Assembly: GCF_947331435.1 (NCBI RefSeq)
Contig: NZ_CAMZOF010000003.1
Location: 620,001-684,000 of the forward strand
DNA: 64,000 nt
Reading direction: 5' to 3'
Source: Pelagibius sp. Alg239-R121
Lineage (GTDB): Bacteria; Pseudomonadota; Alphaproteobacteria; Kiloniellales; Kiloniellaceae
The translations under genes and the position numbers were made by a program. Of this stretch, positions 44,401-52,557 are shown piece after piece (position 1 is the stretch's first letter; the number at the start of each line of letters is the position of its first letter). The notes under the pieces are model-generated. The model was given only the letters and a program-made list of their open reading frames with translations, had not been told where the DNA came from and made no database searches.

Positions 44401-45009
44401 GGTACCCACCAGCAGAGTGCCGGTGGTTTCGACGGTTACCTGCACCATGATCGGCAGATCGCTCTGGCCAACCTTTTCTCTGGCGTCCTTCGCGGCGTTG
44501 ACGGCCGCCTTGATCTGCAGCGGGTCCTGACAGGTTTCGATCAGAATGCCGTCGACGCCGCCGTCGATCAGTCCGGCGCATTGAATCTGCAAGGCCGTTT
44601 CCAGCTCGTCGTAACCGATGTGGCCAAGCGAAGGCAGGCGCGTGCCTGGGCCCACCGACCCCAGAACGAAGCGTTCCCGTCCATCGGGGCCAAAGGTCTC
44701 TGAGGCTTCACGCGCCAGTTCGCCGGCCCGGCGATTGATCTCATATGCCCGGTCCTGCAGTTCGAATTCCCCCAGGGTCAGCGGAGAGCCGCCGAAGCTG
44801 TTGGTCTGAACGATGTCGGAGCCGGCGGCGTAGTAGCCTTTGTGAATCTCAATCACCACATCCGGGCGCGACAGATTGAGCACCTCCGTGCAGTTTTCCT
44901 TGTCCCAGAAATCGCGCTCCAAATGCAGATCCATCGCCTGCACCCGACTGCCCATGGCGCCGTCACACAACAACACGCGGTCCTGCAGAGCCTGAAGAAA
45001 TTTACTCAT
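41485..45009 (-). CDS. metH: Cobalamin-dependent methionine synthase
   Basis: A 1174-residue enzyme, slightly shorter than the 1227 residues in E. coli. In order: homocysteine-binding barrel with the zinc cysteines Cys290/Cys291 in VGGCCGS, pterin-binding barrel (LSIGERCNANGSRKF), B12-binding module with the cobalt-ligand His743 in GDVHDIGKN, and the C-terminal SAM activation domain (ELTEALAEYVHKRIR). All four modules are present. It transfers methyl from methyltetrahydrofolate to homocysteine. The metF stop is only three bases before its ATG, and the SahR-type gene lies upstream in the same unit. Confidence 0.98.
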   Translation of the reverse strand: MSKFLQALQDRVLLCDGAMGSRVQAMDLHLERDFWDKENCTEVLNLSRPDVVIEIHKGYYAAGSDIVQTNSFGGSPLTLGEFELQDRAYEINRRAGELAREASETFGPDGRERFVLGSVGPGTRLPSLGHIGYDELETALQIQCAGLIDGGVDGILIETCQDPLQIKAAVNAAKDAREKVGQSDLPIMVQVTVETTGTLLVGTDIAAAATIIDALDVPILGLNCATGPQEMAAHVRWLSENWKGLLSLQPNAGLPELVDGCTHYPLTPGELAKWLERFITEDGLNMVGGCCGSTPEHISAIDTMLCNLGDSSGKSGSRPKPIERNPFWIPSVASLYSPVSLRQENAYLSIGERCNANGSRKFRQLQEQGDWEGCVAMGVEQVKEGSHALDVCTAFVGRDESAEMDEVVTRMRGSVTAPLVLDSTELPVLEQALKLYGGKGILNSINFEDGEEPAEKRVKLARKFGAAVIALTIDEDGMAKEVEKKVEVARRLYDFACVKHGLPPQDLIFDPLTFTICTGNEDDRKLGLWTLEAIERISQELPDCQIVLGLSNISFGLNPAARHVLNSVYLDHAIKRGLTGAIVHLSKIMPLHKIPEDEVKIAEDLIFDRRTTLENGETYDPLQAYLALFEGRTAAKTEKKERAKDVETRLKDRIVDGDKQGLTEDLDEAMTTTPPLDIINIHLLAGMKVVGELFGAGKMQLPFVLQSAETMKAAVAYLEPFMDKVDGQEKGIIVLATVKGDVHDIGKNLVDIILTNNGYKVVNLGIKQPIESIVAAVREHNADAVGMSGLLVKSTVVMRENLERLSKDEVEVPVMLGGAALTRHYVETDCVAAYTSGRVAYARDAFDGLDLMQKVVANDFDNHVAERKTKIESRKVNTKKQLGRPADADQRPVDLEETRLRREELAEGVEIPEPPFWGPRVIARAPVDALLPFLNDRMLFQFQWGYRKDGRSLEDYMVWARQELRPVLKRMLDVCKQQDVLRPQAVYGYWPANAEGNDVILFDAEDHDKEVGRFTLPRQAREGGLCIADFLRDVSTGQRDVLGMQIVTMGQQVADVAREWFADNRYQDYLYLHGLGVELTEALAEYVHKRIRGELGFGHEDDRDMAKMLQQGYRGSRYSFGYPACPNLEDQHHLLKLLHAEQIGVDFSDEFQLHPEQSTSAIVLHHPQAKYFSV

Positions 45010-45012
45010 CTG

Positions 45013-45978
45013 TTACAGCCGAACCTCTTGTTGGGCGTCCTCTTTCACTTCAGTCACCTTCTGCAGTCCGGGCGCGCGCAGCATCCGGCAGATGGCTGCG
45101 GTCAGTTCGTGGCGGTTGAGGGTATAGAAATGGAACTCCTCGACGCCGCGGGTCTGGAGGTAGCGGCATTGCTCGACGGCGGTGGCCGCCGCGACGAAAC
45201 CTCGTGCGACCGGTTCGTCGTCAAGGTCGGTGAAGAGTTCAGCAAGCCAACCGGGGACCGTGGCACCGCAGAGTGCTGCAAATTCGACCGTCCGTTCAAA
45301 ATTGGTGATCGGCAGGATGCCCGGAATGATAGGCTGTGAGATTCCCGCGGCCTCCGCCCGGTCGACAAACCGAAGGAAGTCCTCCGGATTGAAGAAGAAT
45401 TGGGTGATGGCCTGACTGGCACCGGCGTCGAGCTTGCGTTTCAGATTGTCCAGATCAGCGTCGGCAGAGGCCGCCTGCGGATGAACTTCAGGGTAGGCGG
45501 CAACGGAGATTTTGAAGTTTCCGATGCGCTTGAGGCCGGCGACCAGATCCGATGCGTAGGCGTAGCCGTCCGGGTGCGGACGATAACGACCATCGGTCTT
45601 GGGCGGGTCGCCGCGCAGAGCCACGATGTTTCGAATTCCGGCGTCCCAATAGGCCCGTGCAACATCGTCGATTTCGCCACGGCTGGCACCGACGCAGGTC
45701 AGATGCGCAGCCGGTTCCAGGTCGGTCTTGCTGCGGATTTTCTTAACTGTCTCGAGTGTCTGCGCCTGAGTTCCACCGCCGGCACCATAGGTTACGGAGA
45801 CGAAGCGTGGGGCCAAGGGTCGAAGATGATCGATGGTGTTCCAGAGTTTCTGCTCCATGGCCGGGGTCTTCGGTGGGAAGAACTCGAAGGAGACCTTCGC
45901 GATCTTATCACCGGGCGCAAAGATCGTGCGCTGGCCAGAAGTTGCAGCAGGTTTTGGAGACTGGGTCGAGGCGCTCAT
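45013..45978 (-). CDS. metF: Methylenetetrahydrofolate reductase
   Basis: A 321-residue FAD-dependent barrel enzyme. VSFEFFPPKTPAMEQKLW, SVTYGAGGGTQAQTLETV, HLTCVGASRGEI and NIVALRGDPP are the MetF signatures. It makes the methyltetrahydrofolate used by MetH, whose gene follows after three bases. The short alanine/serine-rich N-terminus (about 25 residues) is an extension beyond the E. coli enzyme. Confidence 0.97.
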   Translation of the reverse strand: MSASTQSPKPAATSGQRTIFAPGDKIAKVSFEFFPPKTPAMEQKLWNTIDHLRPLAPRFVSVTYGAGGGTQAQTLETVKKIRSKTDLEPAAHLTCVGASRGEIDDVARAYWDAGIRNIVALRGDPPKTDGRYRPHPDGYAYASDLVAGLKRIGNFKISVAAYPEVHPQAASADADLDNLKRKLDAGASQAITQFFFNPEDFLRFVDRAEAAGISQPIIPGILPITNFERTVEFAALCGATVPGWLAELFTDLDDEPVARGFVAAATAVEQCRYLQTRGVEEFHFYTLNRHELTAAICRMLRAPGLQKVTEVKEDAQQEVRL

Positions 45979-46061
45979 GGCTTCTTGGTCCTTTGGTGAA
46001 GAGTCGCTTTAGTCAGGGGCGCGTTAGCTGGAAGTGTGAAATATGAAGTGACGTCCTTTGA

Positions 46062-47006
46062 TCAATGCACTTGATCCACCTTTGGCCGTTCCGCGGTCCA
46101 AATGCCCACTGTCAAGGGTTCGCCGGGCAGTTCGACATACTGACTGGCAATCAATCCTGCATCTGCGCACCAGTCTTTGACGTCGGCGTCACGAAAGCCG
46201 AGCCAGCGGTGAGAATGCTCGTCGCGCAGGTAGTCCAGTTCGTGCGCCTGGAAATCGACCAGGATCAGTTTGCCGCCGGGGCGCAGCGCGCGCGCTGCCT
46301 CGGCCAGCACCTCGGTGGGCGTTTCGGCGAAATGCAAAACCTGATGCAAGGTGACGGCGTCGAAGCTGCCGCTCTGAACCGGCAGCTGATACATATCGCC
46401 TTGCTTGACGGTGCAATTACGTAAGGAAGCACGCTCGATGTTCGCTCGAGCCACCATCAGCATCTCTCTGGACATGTCGATGCCGACTGCCTTTGTCACC
46501 CGGGGAGCGAACAGCTCAATCACCCGGCCGGTTCCGGTTCCAACGTCCAGCAGATCACCGATTCTCTCATCCGGGAGCAGCTCCAGGAGTTTTTGCTCAA
46601 CCTCCTGCTCATCGACATAAAGCGAGCGGATCTGGTCCCACTGTTCAGCATTGCGGCGGAAGTAGTCCGATGCCCGCTCGCTGCGGGCCCGGCGAATACG
46701 CTCCAGCCGTTCAAGATCGCGGGTCAGGGTCGCGTCGTTTGAAGGGATTGCATCCACCAGCGTGCGCGCAATTTCCGCACCCGTGCCGTGTGTAGTGAGC
46801 CGGAAATAGACCCAGCTGCCTTCTCGCGACCGGTCCAGCAGGCCGCCGTCGCACAGCAATTTGAGATGCCGTGAAACCCGGGGCTGGCTCTGACCGAGGA
46901 TCGACGTGAGGTCCGATACGGTCAGATCACTGTGCGCGCAGAGAGCGAGGAGGCGGAGGCGGGTGGCCTCGCCGGCGGCTTTCAGAGCGGAGAGAAGTGT
47001 TTCCAT
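46062..47006 (-). CDS. sahR: ArsR-family regulator fused to a methyltransferase domain (SahR-like)
   Basis: A 314-residue protein with an ArsR winged-helix domain (about 1-85; recognition segment QSQPRVSRHLKLL at 39-51) and a class I SAM-methyltransferase-type domain from about 130 (DVGTGTGR at 154-161). No metal-binding cysteine motif is obvious in the ArsR part. In Proteobacteria, ArsR-family SahR proteins linked to methionine-cycle genes respond to S-adenosylhomocysteine. Lying first in the unit with metF and metH, behind a palindromic promoter, it is probably autoregulated and controls both. The SahR identity is inferred. Confidence 0.82.
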   Translation of the reverse strand: METLLSALKAAGEATRLRLLALCAHSDLTVSDLTSILGQSQPRVSRHLKLLCDGGLLDRSREGSWVYFRLTTHGTGAEIARTLVDAIPSNDATLTRDLERLERIRRARSERASDYFRRNAEQWDQIRSLYVDEQEVEQKLLELLPDERIGDLLDVGTGTGRVIELFAPRVTKAVGIDMSREMLMVARANIERASLRNCTVKQGDMYQLPVQSGSFDAVTLHQVLHFAETPTEVLAEAARALRPGGKLILVDFQAHELDYLRDEHSHRWLGFRDADVKDWCADAGLIASQYVELPGEPLTVGIWTAERPKVDQVH

Positions 47007-47043
47007 GTCGGCGATCTTCGTCGTTGGGCATTAATATTGTGCT

Positions 47044-47073
47044 AATGTAGATATAAAGATATCTTTATGTCAA
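47044..47073 (-). promoter_or_regulatory. Promoter with palindromic operator for sahR-metF-metH
   Basis: On the minus strand a perfect -35 box TTGACA (47068-47073) is separated by 18 bases from TACATT (47044-47049). The spacer is almost filled by the perfect 16-base palindrome ATAAAGATATCTTTAT (47053-47068). A start site near 47037 would give a leader of about 30 bases to the ATG at 47006. A regulator bound here would block RNA polymerase directly. Confidence 0.75.
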
Positions 47074-47418
47074 GATCAAACAGATGAAAATCGACGCCTC
47101 AAAAAACCTCCGGATTGCCTCAAAAACCAATTGGTTCAAAGGCCTGAGGGTTATTGCAGGTCTCAGGTTTACGTCGGGCTCAACTCCGGCCGTTTTCGGA
47201 GGATCTAGGTGACGGCGTAAGCCAGAGGCAGCTTATGAAGGCGGGTTTGGCCACGAATTTGGTGCCGGGCAAGCGGTCGTTTGCTTCTGTTTTGGGGGTC
47301 GGCGTTCATGTGAGGAGACGGCGAATTGGCCGCTGGGTAGCCAAATGCGGCGTGGCTCCAGAAGCTCTGTCGCAGGAGGGCGCGGCGCCCGAAGTCATCA
47401 AATGTCCTGGATTTTGTT
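47074..47418. other. Intergenic region between sahR promoter and tRNA-Pro
   Basis: About 345 bases without a supported gene; the short open frames lack ribosome sites. The tRNA-Pro transcript should end here, but no clear T-tract hairpin was found. Confidence 0.35.
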
Positions 47419-47495
47419 TGGTCGGGGAGAGAGGATTCGAACCTCCGGCCCCTACGTCCCGAACGTAGTGCTCTACCAGGCTGAGCTACTCCCCG
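47419..47495 (-). tRNA. tRNA-Pro (anticodon CGG)
   Basis: A 77-base cloverleaf on the minus strand, including an encoded CCA (47419-47421). The acceptor stem CGGGGAG pairs with CTCCCCG. The D-arm reads AGCTCAGCCTGGTAGAGC, the anticodon stem CTACG/CGTAG encloses loop TTCGGGA, and the T-arm contains GGTTCGAATCC. The CGG anticodon reads the proline codon CCG. Confidence 0.97.
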
Positions 47496-47867
47496 GAGCC
47501 GCGGCGGTTATAGCTCGCTCGTGTTTATTTGGCAACGATACTGTGAAGTTGCCGTCAGAAAATCATCACGGAGTTAGAGGCCGGTTCTCAGGCGGGATTT
47601 GTCCGGCTTGAAGTCTTGGGTTGGGCGGAAAGATCCGCCCGAACTTTCTTGAACCCAATGTCCCTGGTTTGCCGGGTTCCGCGGGGACTCGGATCTGGAA
47701 AGATCTCGGTTACTTGACTTGAACGCGCGATAGCTGACTGAATTCGCTCACCCAATCCGTTCGTTGCGGCAGGGGTCAAAAAAGAAAACGGCGCAGCCTT
47801 TGTGGGCTGCGCCGTATCTTTTCGCCAGGTTCTACCGAGAGGCCCCAGGTTTACCGAGAGGGGGAGG
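47496..47867. other. Intergenic region upstream of tRNA-Pro
   Basis: About 370 bases between the tRNA gene and the DUF2336 gene, both on the minus strand. It contains the DUF2336 terminator (47779-47816) and must contain the tRNA promoter; nothing else was recognised. Confidence 0.4.
47779..47816 (-). terminator. Intrinsic terminator of the DUF2336 gene
   Basis: The 11-bp arms 47789-47799 and 47806-47816, with a six-base loop, are followed on the minus strand by TTTTCTTTTTTG. It starts 51 bases after the DUF2336 stop at 47868. Confidence 0.92.
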
Positions 47868-48983
47868 TTACGCCGCGTACTGGTCCAGTTTGGTCATCAG
47901 GTATTCCAGATCGTCTTCGGTCATTTTGCTCGAAGGATCTTCGAATTGTGTGAGGACTCGTTCCAGGATCCGGTTGGTGAAACGGTTGCGATCGTTGCTG
48001 CCGCCGTCATAGTCGGTTTCGTTCATCAGTTCCACGCAGGCACGCACCGCCGGCAGAAGAACGATGGGAAGCTGAGCTTTTTTGTAAACTGATTCCAGTC
48101 CGAGTTTGCCGTCGTCGTGGATCAGCTTGCGGGCGTTCTTGACCGGAATCTGAGCCAACTCGGCCATGGCGTACTCGAAGAACTTGATGTCTCCAGTGCA
48201 GAGTGCACGCAGGATCAGCGAGGACGAGAGGCGCTGGCTTCGGTTGAGTTGGCGTACAAGCTGGATCAGTTCGGCATCGCTCGAACCGTCTTTCAGCAGA
48301 GTAACTGTAGCCCGTTCGCGCGCCTGGAGGATCAGGTTATGCGCCTTGTCGGAGGGCAGGTCATGGTTCTTGACCATGTAATCCTGCAATTGGTCGGTCA
48401 GCGCCGAGACCAATTGTTCGGCGATCGCAGCCGGCAAGGTTGGCCGGCGCGCCATGGAATCAGACACGGCATCGCTGTTCTTGTAGTTGTTCATGACCCG
48501 ATCGAGTGCCGTCTCGTTCAGATCGGCGCCCTCGTTGGAAACCAGTCGGGCAACAGCCTTTTCGTTGCCGGTATCGATCAGGGCGTCCGCCACTGAAGAG
48601 GAAACGATGGAGCGCTGAGCAACGGCGACCTGTTTGGCGGCATCGTCACCGGATACGATTTCCACCAGGTCGTCATCCGTCAGGACATCCGAGAATTTCA
48701 GGATCGGCAAGGCAACGGAGTCAACGTCCTTCGCCATTGCCAATGCGACATCGTGCGGCAGATCGCGGCTCGTCTTTAAGTGGGCGGCCAAAGTCTCTCG
48801 AACCGAGAGTTCAACGTCTTTGACAAGCGCACGAAAGATGTCTTCGGCGATCTTACGTTCGGCTTCACCCAGTTCTTGGTCGGCGAACTGGCTGGCGATT
48901 TTCCCGGTCGTCTCAGCACGGACTTTCGGGGAAGGGTCCGCCATAAGTTTGGCGACGTCGGCTTGCGTTAGGCTGCGTGTCAT
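47868..48983 (-). CDS. DUF2336 domain protein
   Basis: A 371-residue soluble, all-helical protein from ATG 48983 (MTRSLTQADVAKLMADPSPKVRAE). The repeated helical pairs, such as SVRETLAAHLKTSRDLPHDVALAMAKDVDSVALPILKFSDVLTD, match the HEAT-like DUF2336 family, common in Rhodospirillales and related alphaproteobacteria. Function is unknown; a scaffold or binding role is suggested by the fold. It is monocistronic with its own terminator. Confidence 0.9.
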   Translation of the reverse strand: MTRSLTQADVAKLMADPSPKVRAETTGKIASQFADQELGEAERKIAEDIFRALVKDVELSVRETLAAHLKTSRDLPHDVALAMAKDVDSVALPILKFSDVLTDDDLVEIVSGDDAAKQVAVAQRSIVSSSVADALIDTGNEKAVARLVSNEGADLNETALDRVMNNYKNSDAVSDSMARRPTLPAAIAEQLVSALTDQLQDYMVKNHDLPSDKAHNLILQARERATVTLLKDGSSDAELIQLVRQLNRSQRLSSSLILRALCTGDIKFFEYAMAELAQIPVKNARKLIHDDGKLGLESVYKKAQLPIVLLPAVRACVELMNETDYDGGSNDRNRFTNRILERVLTQFEDPSSKMTEDDLEYLMTKLDQYAA

Positions 48984-49372
48984 GGGGCCCACTACCTGTA
49001 ATCATCACTTCGCTCGGCGATAGAACCCACGGTAGTGCCGGTTCTGCACCTTGTAGCGAAAATTCGATCTCAGTATAGCGAAGGGTGAGTTAAGGCATGT
49101 TTAACACTCGAAAAGGCTGCGTTACATCTGATGCAGTGTCACTCTAACCCTATGATGCAGAAAGAGTAATCGATACCCAATCGGCGCTGACAGGGTGTCT
49201 GGAGCGGGTTCACATGGTTAGAGCAGAATCATCGGGACGACAGATCGCTTGTGGCAATGCCGTTTAACCCGGATCTACTCATGGGTCGTGATCACATTCC
49301 TGCCGTGCGGCACACTGCCCTGAATGAGCCGGGCAATTCCTTGCCGCTGCCCGGAACGGCCCTTGGCGAAGG
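48984..49372. other. Intergenic region with a weak hairpin
   Basis: About 390 bases. A 7-bp inverted repeat CCGGGCA/TGCCCGG (49329-49335 and 49348-49354) lies 19 bases beyond the end of the stress-protein gene, but has no T-tract. Nothing else stands out. Confidence 0.35.
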
Positions 49373-49804
49373 TTAATCTCCGCGCACCACCATGACTGAC
49401 ATCTTGGCATGTCGCACCACGCGGGCCGCATTCGGACCGAGCAGGTAATCTTTTAGCTCAGGGCGATGTGAAGACATGACGATCAAGTCCGCCTCAGATT
49501 CGCCTGCATACTTAAGAATTTCCTCGTAGATCGTGCCATGACCAACAATGTGCCGCACAGACACATCGTCAGGCACTTTCTCCGAAACATAGGCGTGAAG
49601 CTGCTTGTTGGCTTCCTCCAACGCCTGTGCTTCGTAGTCCTTGGGAAAAAAGGAACCCACCATGCTCATGCCGAAATCCGGCACGACGGTCATGATGTGC
49701 AGCGATGCCCCTGATAATTTCGCCTGCAACAGTGAGGCTTCCAACGCTTTTTCCTGGCTCTTGGGATCGCTCAAGTCGACGGCCAGCAGGATGTTGTTAA
49801 ACAT
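49373..49804 (-). CDS. Universal stress protein, UspF-type, linked to the TAXI-TRAP transporter
   Basis: A 143-residue Usp domain: MFNNILLAVDLSDPKSQEKALE at the start and VMSSHRPELKDYLLGPNAARVV near 111-132, the SHRP...LLGxNAA form of the UspF/UspG group. The glycine-rich ATP loop is partly altered (GPN rather than GSN). It begins 15 bases after the TRAP permease stop with AGGAG before it. In Halomonas the Usp protein TeaD binds and regulates the ectoine TRAP transporter TeaABC, so a similar role is likely here. Confidence 0.9.
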   Translation of the reverse strand: MFNNILLAVDLSDPKSQEKALEASLLQAKLSGASLHIMTVVPDFGMSMVGSFFPKDYEAQALEEANKQLHAYVSEKVPDDVSVRHIVGHGTIYEEILKYAGESEADLIVMSSHRPELKDYLLGPNAARVVRHAKMSVMVVRGD

Positions 49805-49819
49805 GTTTTTTTGCTCCTG

Positions 49820-52414
49820 TTATGCCGCAGCAATGGAAAGATCTTTTTTCCGCCGGCCTCGTTGCATCATGATGATCAGGCCGAGGACGATCAGGGCCGG
49901 AATATACATCAGCTGCTTTGGAGGCTGATCTACCGGCTCAAAAACGATTCTGATCTTTTGACCAAAGTCGAGGCCGGCAGCCTGCGCTGCGCTGTCGAAA
50001 GCAGCATTGTCAACCTCGACATCTTCGCCATCGACAAGAAGCTCCAGACCGGCATTAAACAAGCGGTCTTCGCCGGTTTCACCTTCGCCCAACGGCAGGA
50101 GAGCGACGAAGCTTCGTGGTTCGCCAACTGCGTCCTCGCCATCCACTCTCAGGCGGAGTTTCTGACCGGGCGCCATCTTATCGGCGACTTGAACGATCTG
50201 GTTCGGCGCCGTCTCGATGTTTGGCGGAGAAACCATGTCCATCCAGAAACCCGGGCGGAACAAGGTAAAGGCGATCAAGAGCAAGAGAACCGATTCATAG
50301 GCACGGTTGCGGGCCAGGAAATAGCCCTGCGTTGCCGCCGCAAAGACAAGCATGGCCGCCGTTGCCGTTATGAAGACGATAATGCCGCCGACCCAGCTCA
50401 CATTGATCAGAAGCAAGTCGGTGTTAAAGATGAAAAGGAACGGCAGGGCTGCGGTCCGCAAGCTGTAGAAGAACGCGACGAAACCAGTCTTGATAGGATC
50501 CCCGCCCGAAACTGCAGCTGCAGCGAAGGACGCAAGCCCGACCGGTGGCGTCACATCAGCCATAATGCCGAAATAGAACACGAAGAGATGTACCGCGATC
50601 AGAGGCACGATCAATCCGGCATCCTGTCCGAGTTGGACGATGACGGGGGCCAGCAGGGAAGAGACCACGATGTAGTTGGCCGTCGTGGGCAGTCCCATAC
50701 CGAGGATTAGGCTGAGAACGGCTGTGAGCAACAACATGAGCATAATGTTGCCAAACGACAGAATCTCGACCAGTTCAGCAAGGACCAATCCGACGCCGGT
50801 TTGAGAAACGGCGCCAACGATGATGCCGGCCGTAGCTGTCGCGATGCCGATGCCGATCATGTTTCTTGCGCCGGCAATCAGTCCGTCGATCAGTTCTGAC
50901 CAGCCTTGCTGCACATGACCACCGAGGCTGCTGATCCCGCGGAACATTGCAAAGAGCGGCCGTTGGGTAATCAGAATGAAAATCATGAAAGCCGTTGCCC
51001 AGAAGGCGGAAAGGCCCGGTGAGAGCCGCTCGACCATCAGGCACCAGATCAGCACGATTACAGGCAGGATAAAATGCAGTCCCGACTTCACCGTCGGTCC
51101 AACCTCCGGCAGTTCGACGACGGGTGAATCAGGATCGTCGAGTTCGAGTTCCGGGTACTTGGAGCAAAAGCGGACCAGCGTCACGTAGACAATTGCAAGC
51201 AGACCGGCAATTACGAAGCCGGCGGCATCACCTGCAAGTGGTTTGATCCAACCCAGCCCATAGTAGACCGCGATGGACAAGCCGCAGACGAGGGCGATGC
51301 CAAACGCGGTCATCACCAGGAATTTCATGAGAGGCGTTGGCGCACCGCGACGCGGCAAACCCTGCATGTCAGCCTTCATGGCTTCGAGGTGAACGATATA
51401 GACCAGCGCGATGTAGGAGATCAGCGCCGGGACAAAGGCGTGGGTGACCACTTCAAAATATGAGATCCCCACATATTCGACCATCAGGAAGGCGGCTGCC
51501 CCCATGACAGGTGGCATGATCTGGCCATTGACTGAGGAGGCAACCTCGACGGCCCCTGCTTTTTCAGGAGAGAAACCGACCCGTTTCATCATGGGAATGG
51601 TGAAGGTACCGGTTGTGACGACATTTGCGATCGAGGAGCCTGAGATCAGGCCGGTCATAGCCGAGGCGACCACAGCTGCTTTTGCGGGACCGCCGCGGTA
51701 ATGACCCAGGAGCGAGAAGGCCACCTTGATGAAGTAATTCCCGGCGCCGGCCTTATCGAGCAGCGCGCCAAACAAGACGAAAAGGAAGACGAAACTGGTG
51801 GAAACACCAAGCGCGATCCCGAAGACACCTTCGGATGAGAGCCACTGATGGTAGGCAACGGCGCCAAAGCTTGCGCCCTTCCAGGCGAGAATTCCCGGCA
51901 TATGCGGACCGCCGAAGGTATAGATCAGAAATACGATCGCAACGATCATCAGCGGCGGACCGAGGGCACGCCTTGTCGCCTCCAACAGGGTCACGGCACC
52001 GACGCAGGCGACGATGATGTCCGTCATATTGGGGTTGTTCGGACGCGACGAAATTTCTGTGTAAAAGAGGAAATTGTAGGCAGCTGCCAGAGCCGCGACG
52101 ATCGCAAGGACCCAATCCTGAATTGGGATATGATCGCGGGGCGAGCGCTTGAGAGCGGGATAGGCCAAAAAGGCGAGAAACACTGAGAGCGCCAGATGAA
52201 TGGCCCTGGACTCAGTCGTATTGAACACGCCGCCGAAAATGAAGGGAAGCGGAGAGGCGATCCAAAGCTGGAACAAAGACCAGATCAGCGCAGCACCCAG
52301 AATAATCTTGGCAGCCGGTCCGGTTGGATTTCGCGCTCCGGTATCGGTTGCGGCAACCAAGTCCTGGAGTTCGTCATCCGACATCGGAGTGCCCGTTGTC
52401 TTATCGTCGCTCAT
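49820..52414 (-). CDS. TAXI-type TRAP transporter, fused permease (4TM-12TM)
   Basis: About 864 residues from ATG 52414; the upstream extension of the frame is unlikely coding. After a hydrophilic N-terminus it has many membrane spans covering the small and large permease parts in one chain. Family signatures include SLLGHYRGGPAKAAVVASAMTG, GSSIANVVTTGTFTIPMMKR and GMGLPTTANYIVVSSLLAP. A C-terminal periplasmic-like DUF3394-type segment (about 740-840) is present. It imports an organic acid or amino acid with the binding protein encoded upstream; the substrate is unknown. Confidence 0.93.
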   Translation of the reverse strand: MSDDKTTGTPMSDDELQDLVAATDTGARNPTGPAAKIILGAALIWSLFQLWIASPLPFIFGGVFNTTESRAIHLALSVFLAFLAYPALKRSPRDHIPIQDWVLAIVAALAAAYNFLFYTEISSRPNNPNMTDIIVACVGAVTLLEATRRALGPPLMIVAIVFLIYTFGGPHMPGILAWKGASFGAVAYHQWLSSEGVFGIALGVSTSFVFLFVLFGALLDKAGAGNYFIKVAFSLLGHYRGGPAKAAVVASAMTGLISGSSIANVVTTGTFTIPMMKRVGFSPEKAGAVEVASSVNGQIMPPVMGAAAFLMVEYVGISYFEVVTHAFVPALISYIALVYIVHLEAMKADMQGLPRRGAPTPLMKFLVMTAFGIALVCGLSIAVYYGLGWIKPLAGDAAGFVIAGLLAIVYVTLVRFCSKYPELELDDPDSPVVELPEVGPTVKSGLHFILPVIVLIWCLMVERLSPGLSAFWATAFMIFILITQRPLFAMFRGISSLGGHVQQGWSELIDGLIAGARNMIGIGIATATAGIIVGAVSQTGVGLVLAELVEILSFGNIMLMLLLTAVLSLILGMGLPTTANYIVVSSLLAPVIVQLGQDAGLIVPLIAVHLFVFYFGIMADVTPPVGLASFAAAAVSGGDPIKTGFVAFFYSLRTAALPFLFIFNTDLLLINVSWVGGIIVFITATAAMLVFAAATQGYFLARNRAYESVLLLLIAFTLFRPGFWMDMVSPPNIETAPNQIVQVADKMAPGQKLRLRVDGEDAVGEPRSFVALLPLGEGETGEDRLFNAGLELLVDGEDVEVDNAAFDSAAQAAGLDFGQKIRIVFEPVDQPPKQLMYIPALIVLGLIIMMQRGRRKKDLSIAAA

Positions 52415-52519
52415 GTGTGCCCCCGGTATTTTTGCGATACGTCGTGAGTTTATTATTTTAATGAAATTCAGCTTGGCCCTCATGCTCGCCAATCACATCG
52501 GAACAGAGGGTATAAAGGA

Positions 52520-52547
52520 AACGGGCGGGGTCGAAGCCCCGCCCGTT
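52520..52547 (-). terminator. GC-rich hairpin between TAXI binding-protein and permease genes
   Basis: The perfect arms 52520-52530 and 52537-52547 (11 bp) with a six-base loop are followed on the minus strand by TTCCTTTATA. It lies 11 bases after the binding-protein stop and 106 bases before the permease start. It probably acts as a partial terminator or mRNA-stabilising hairpin, giving more binding protein than permease. Confidence 0.68.
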
Positions 52548-52557
52548 CACGCTGGAA

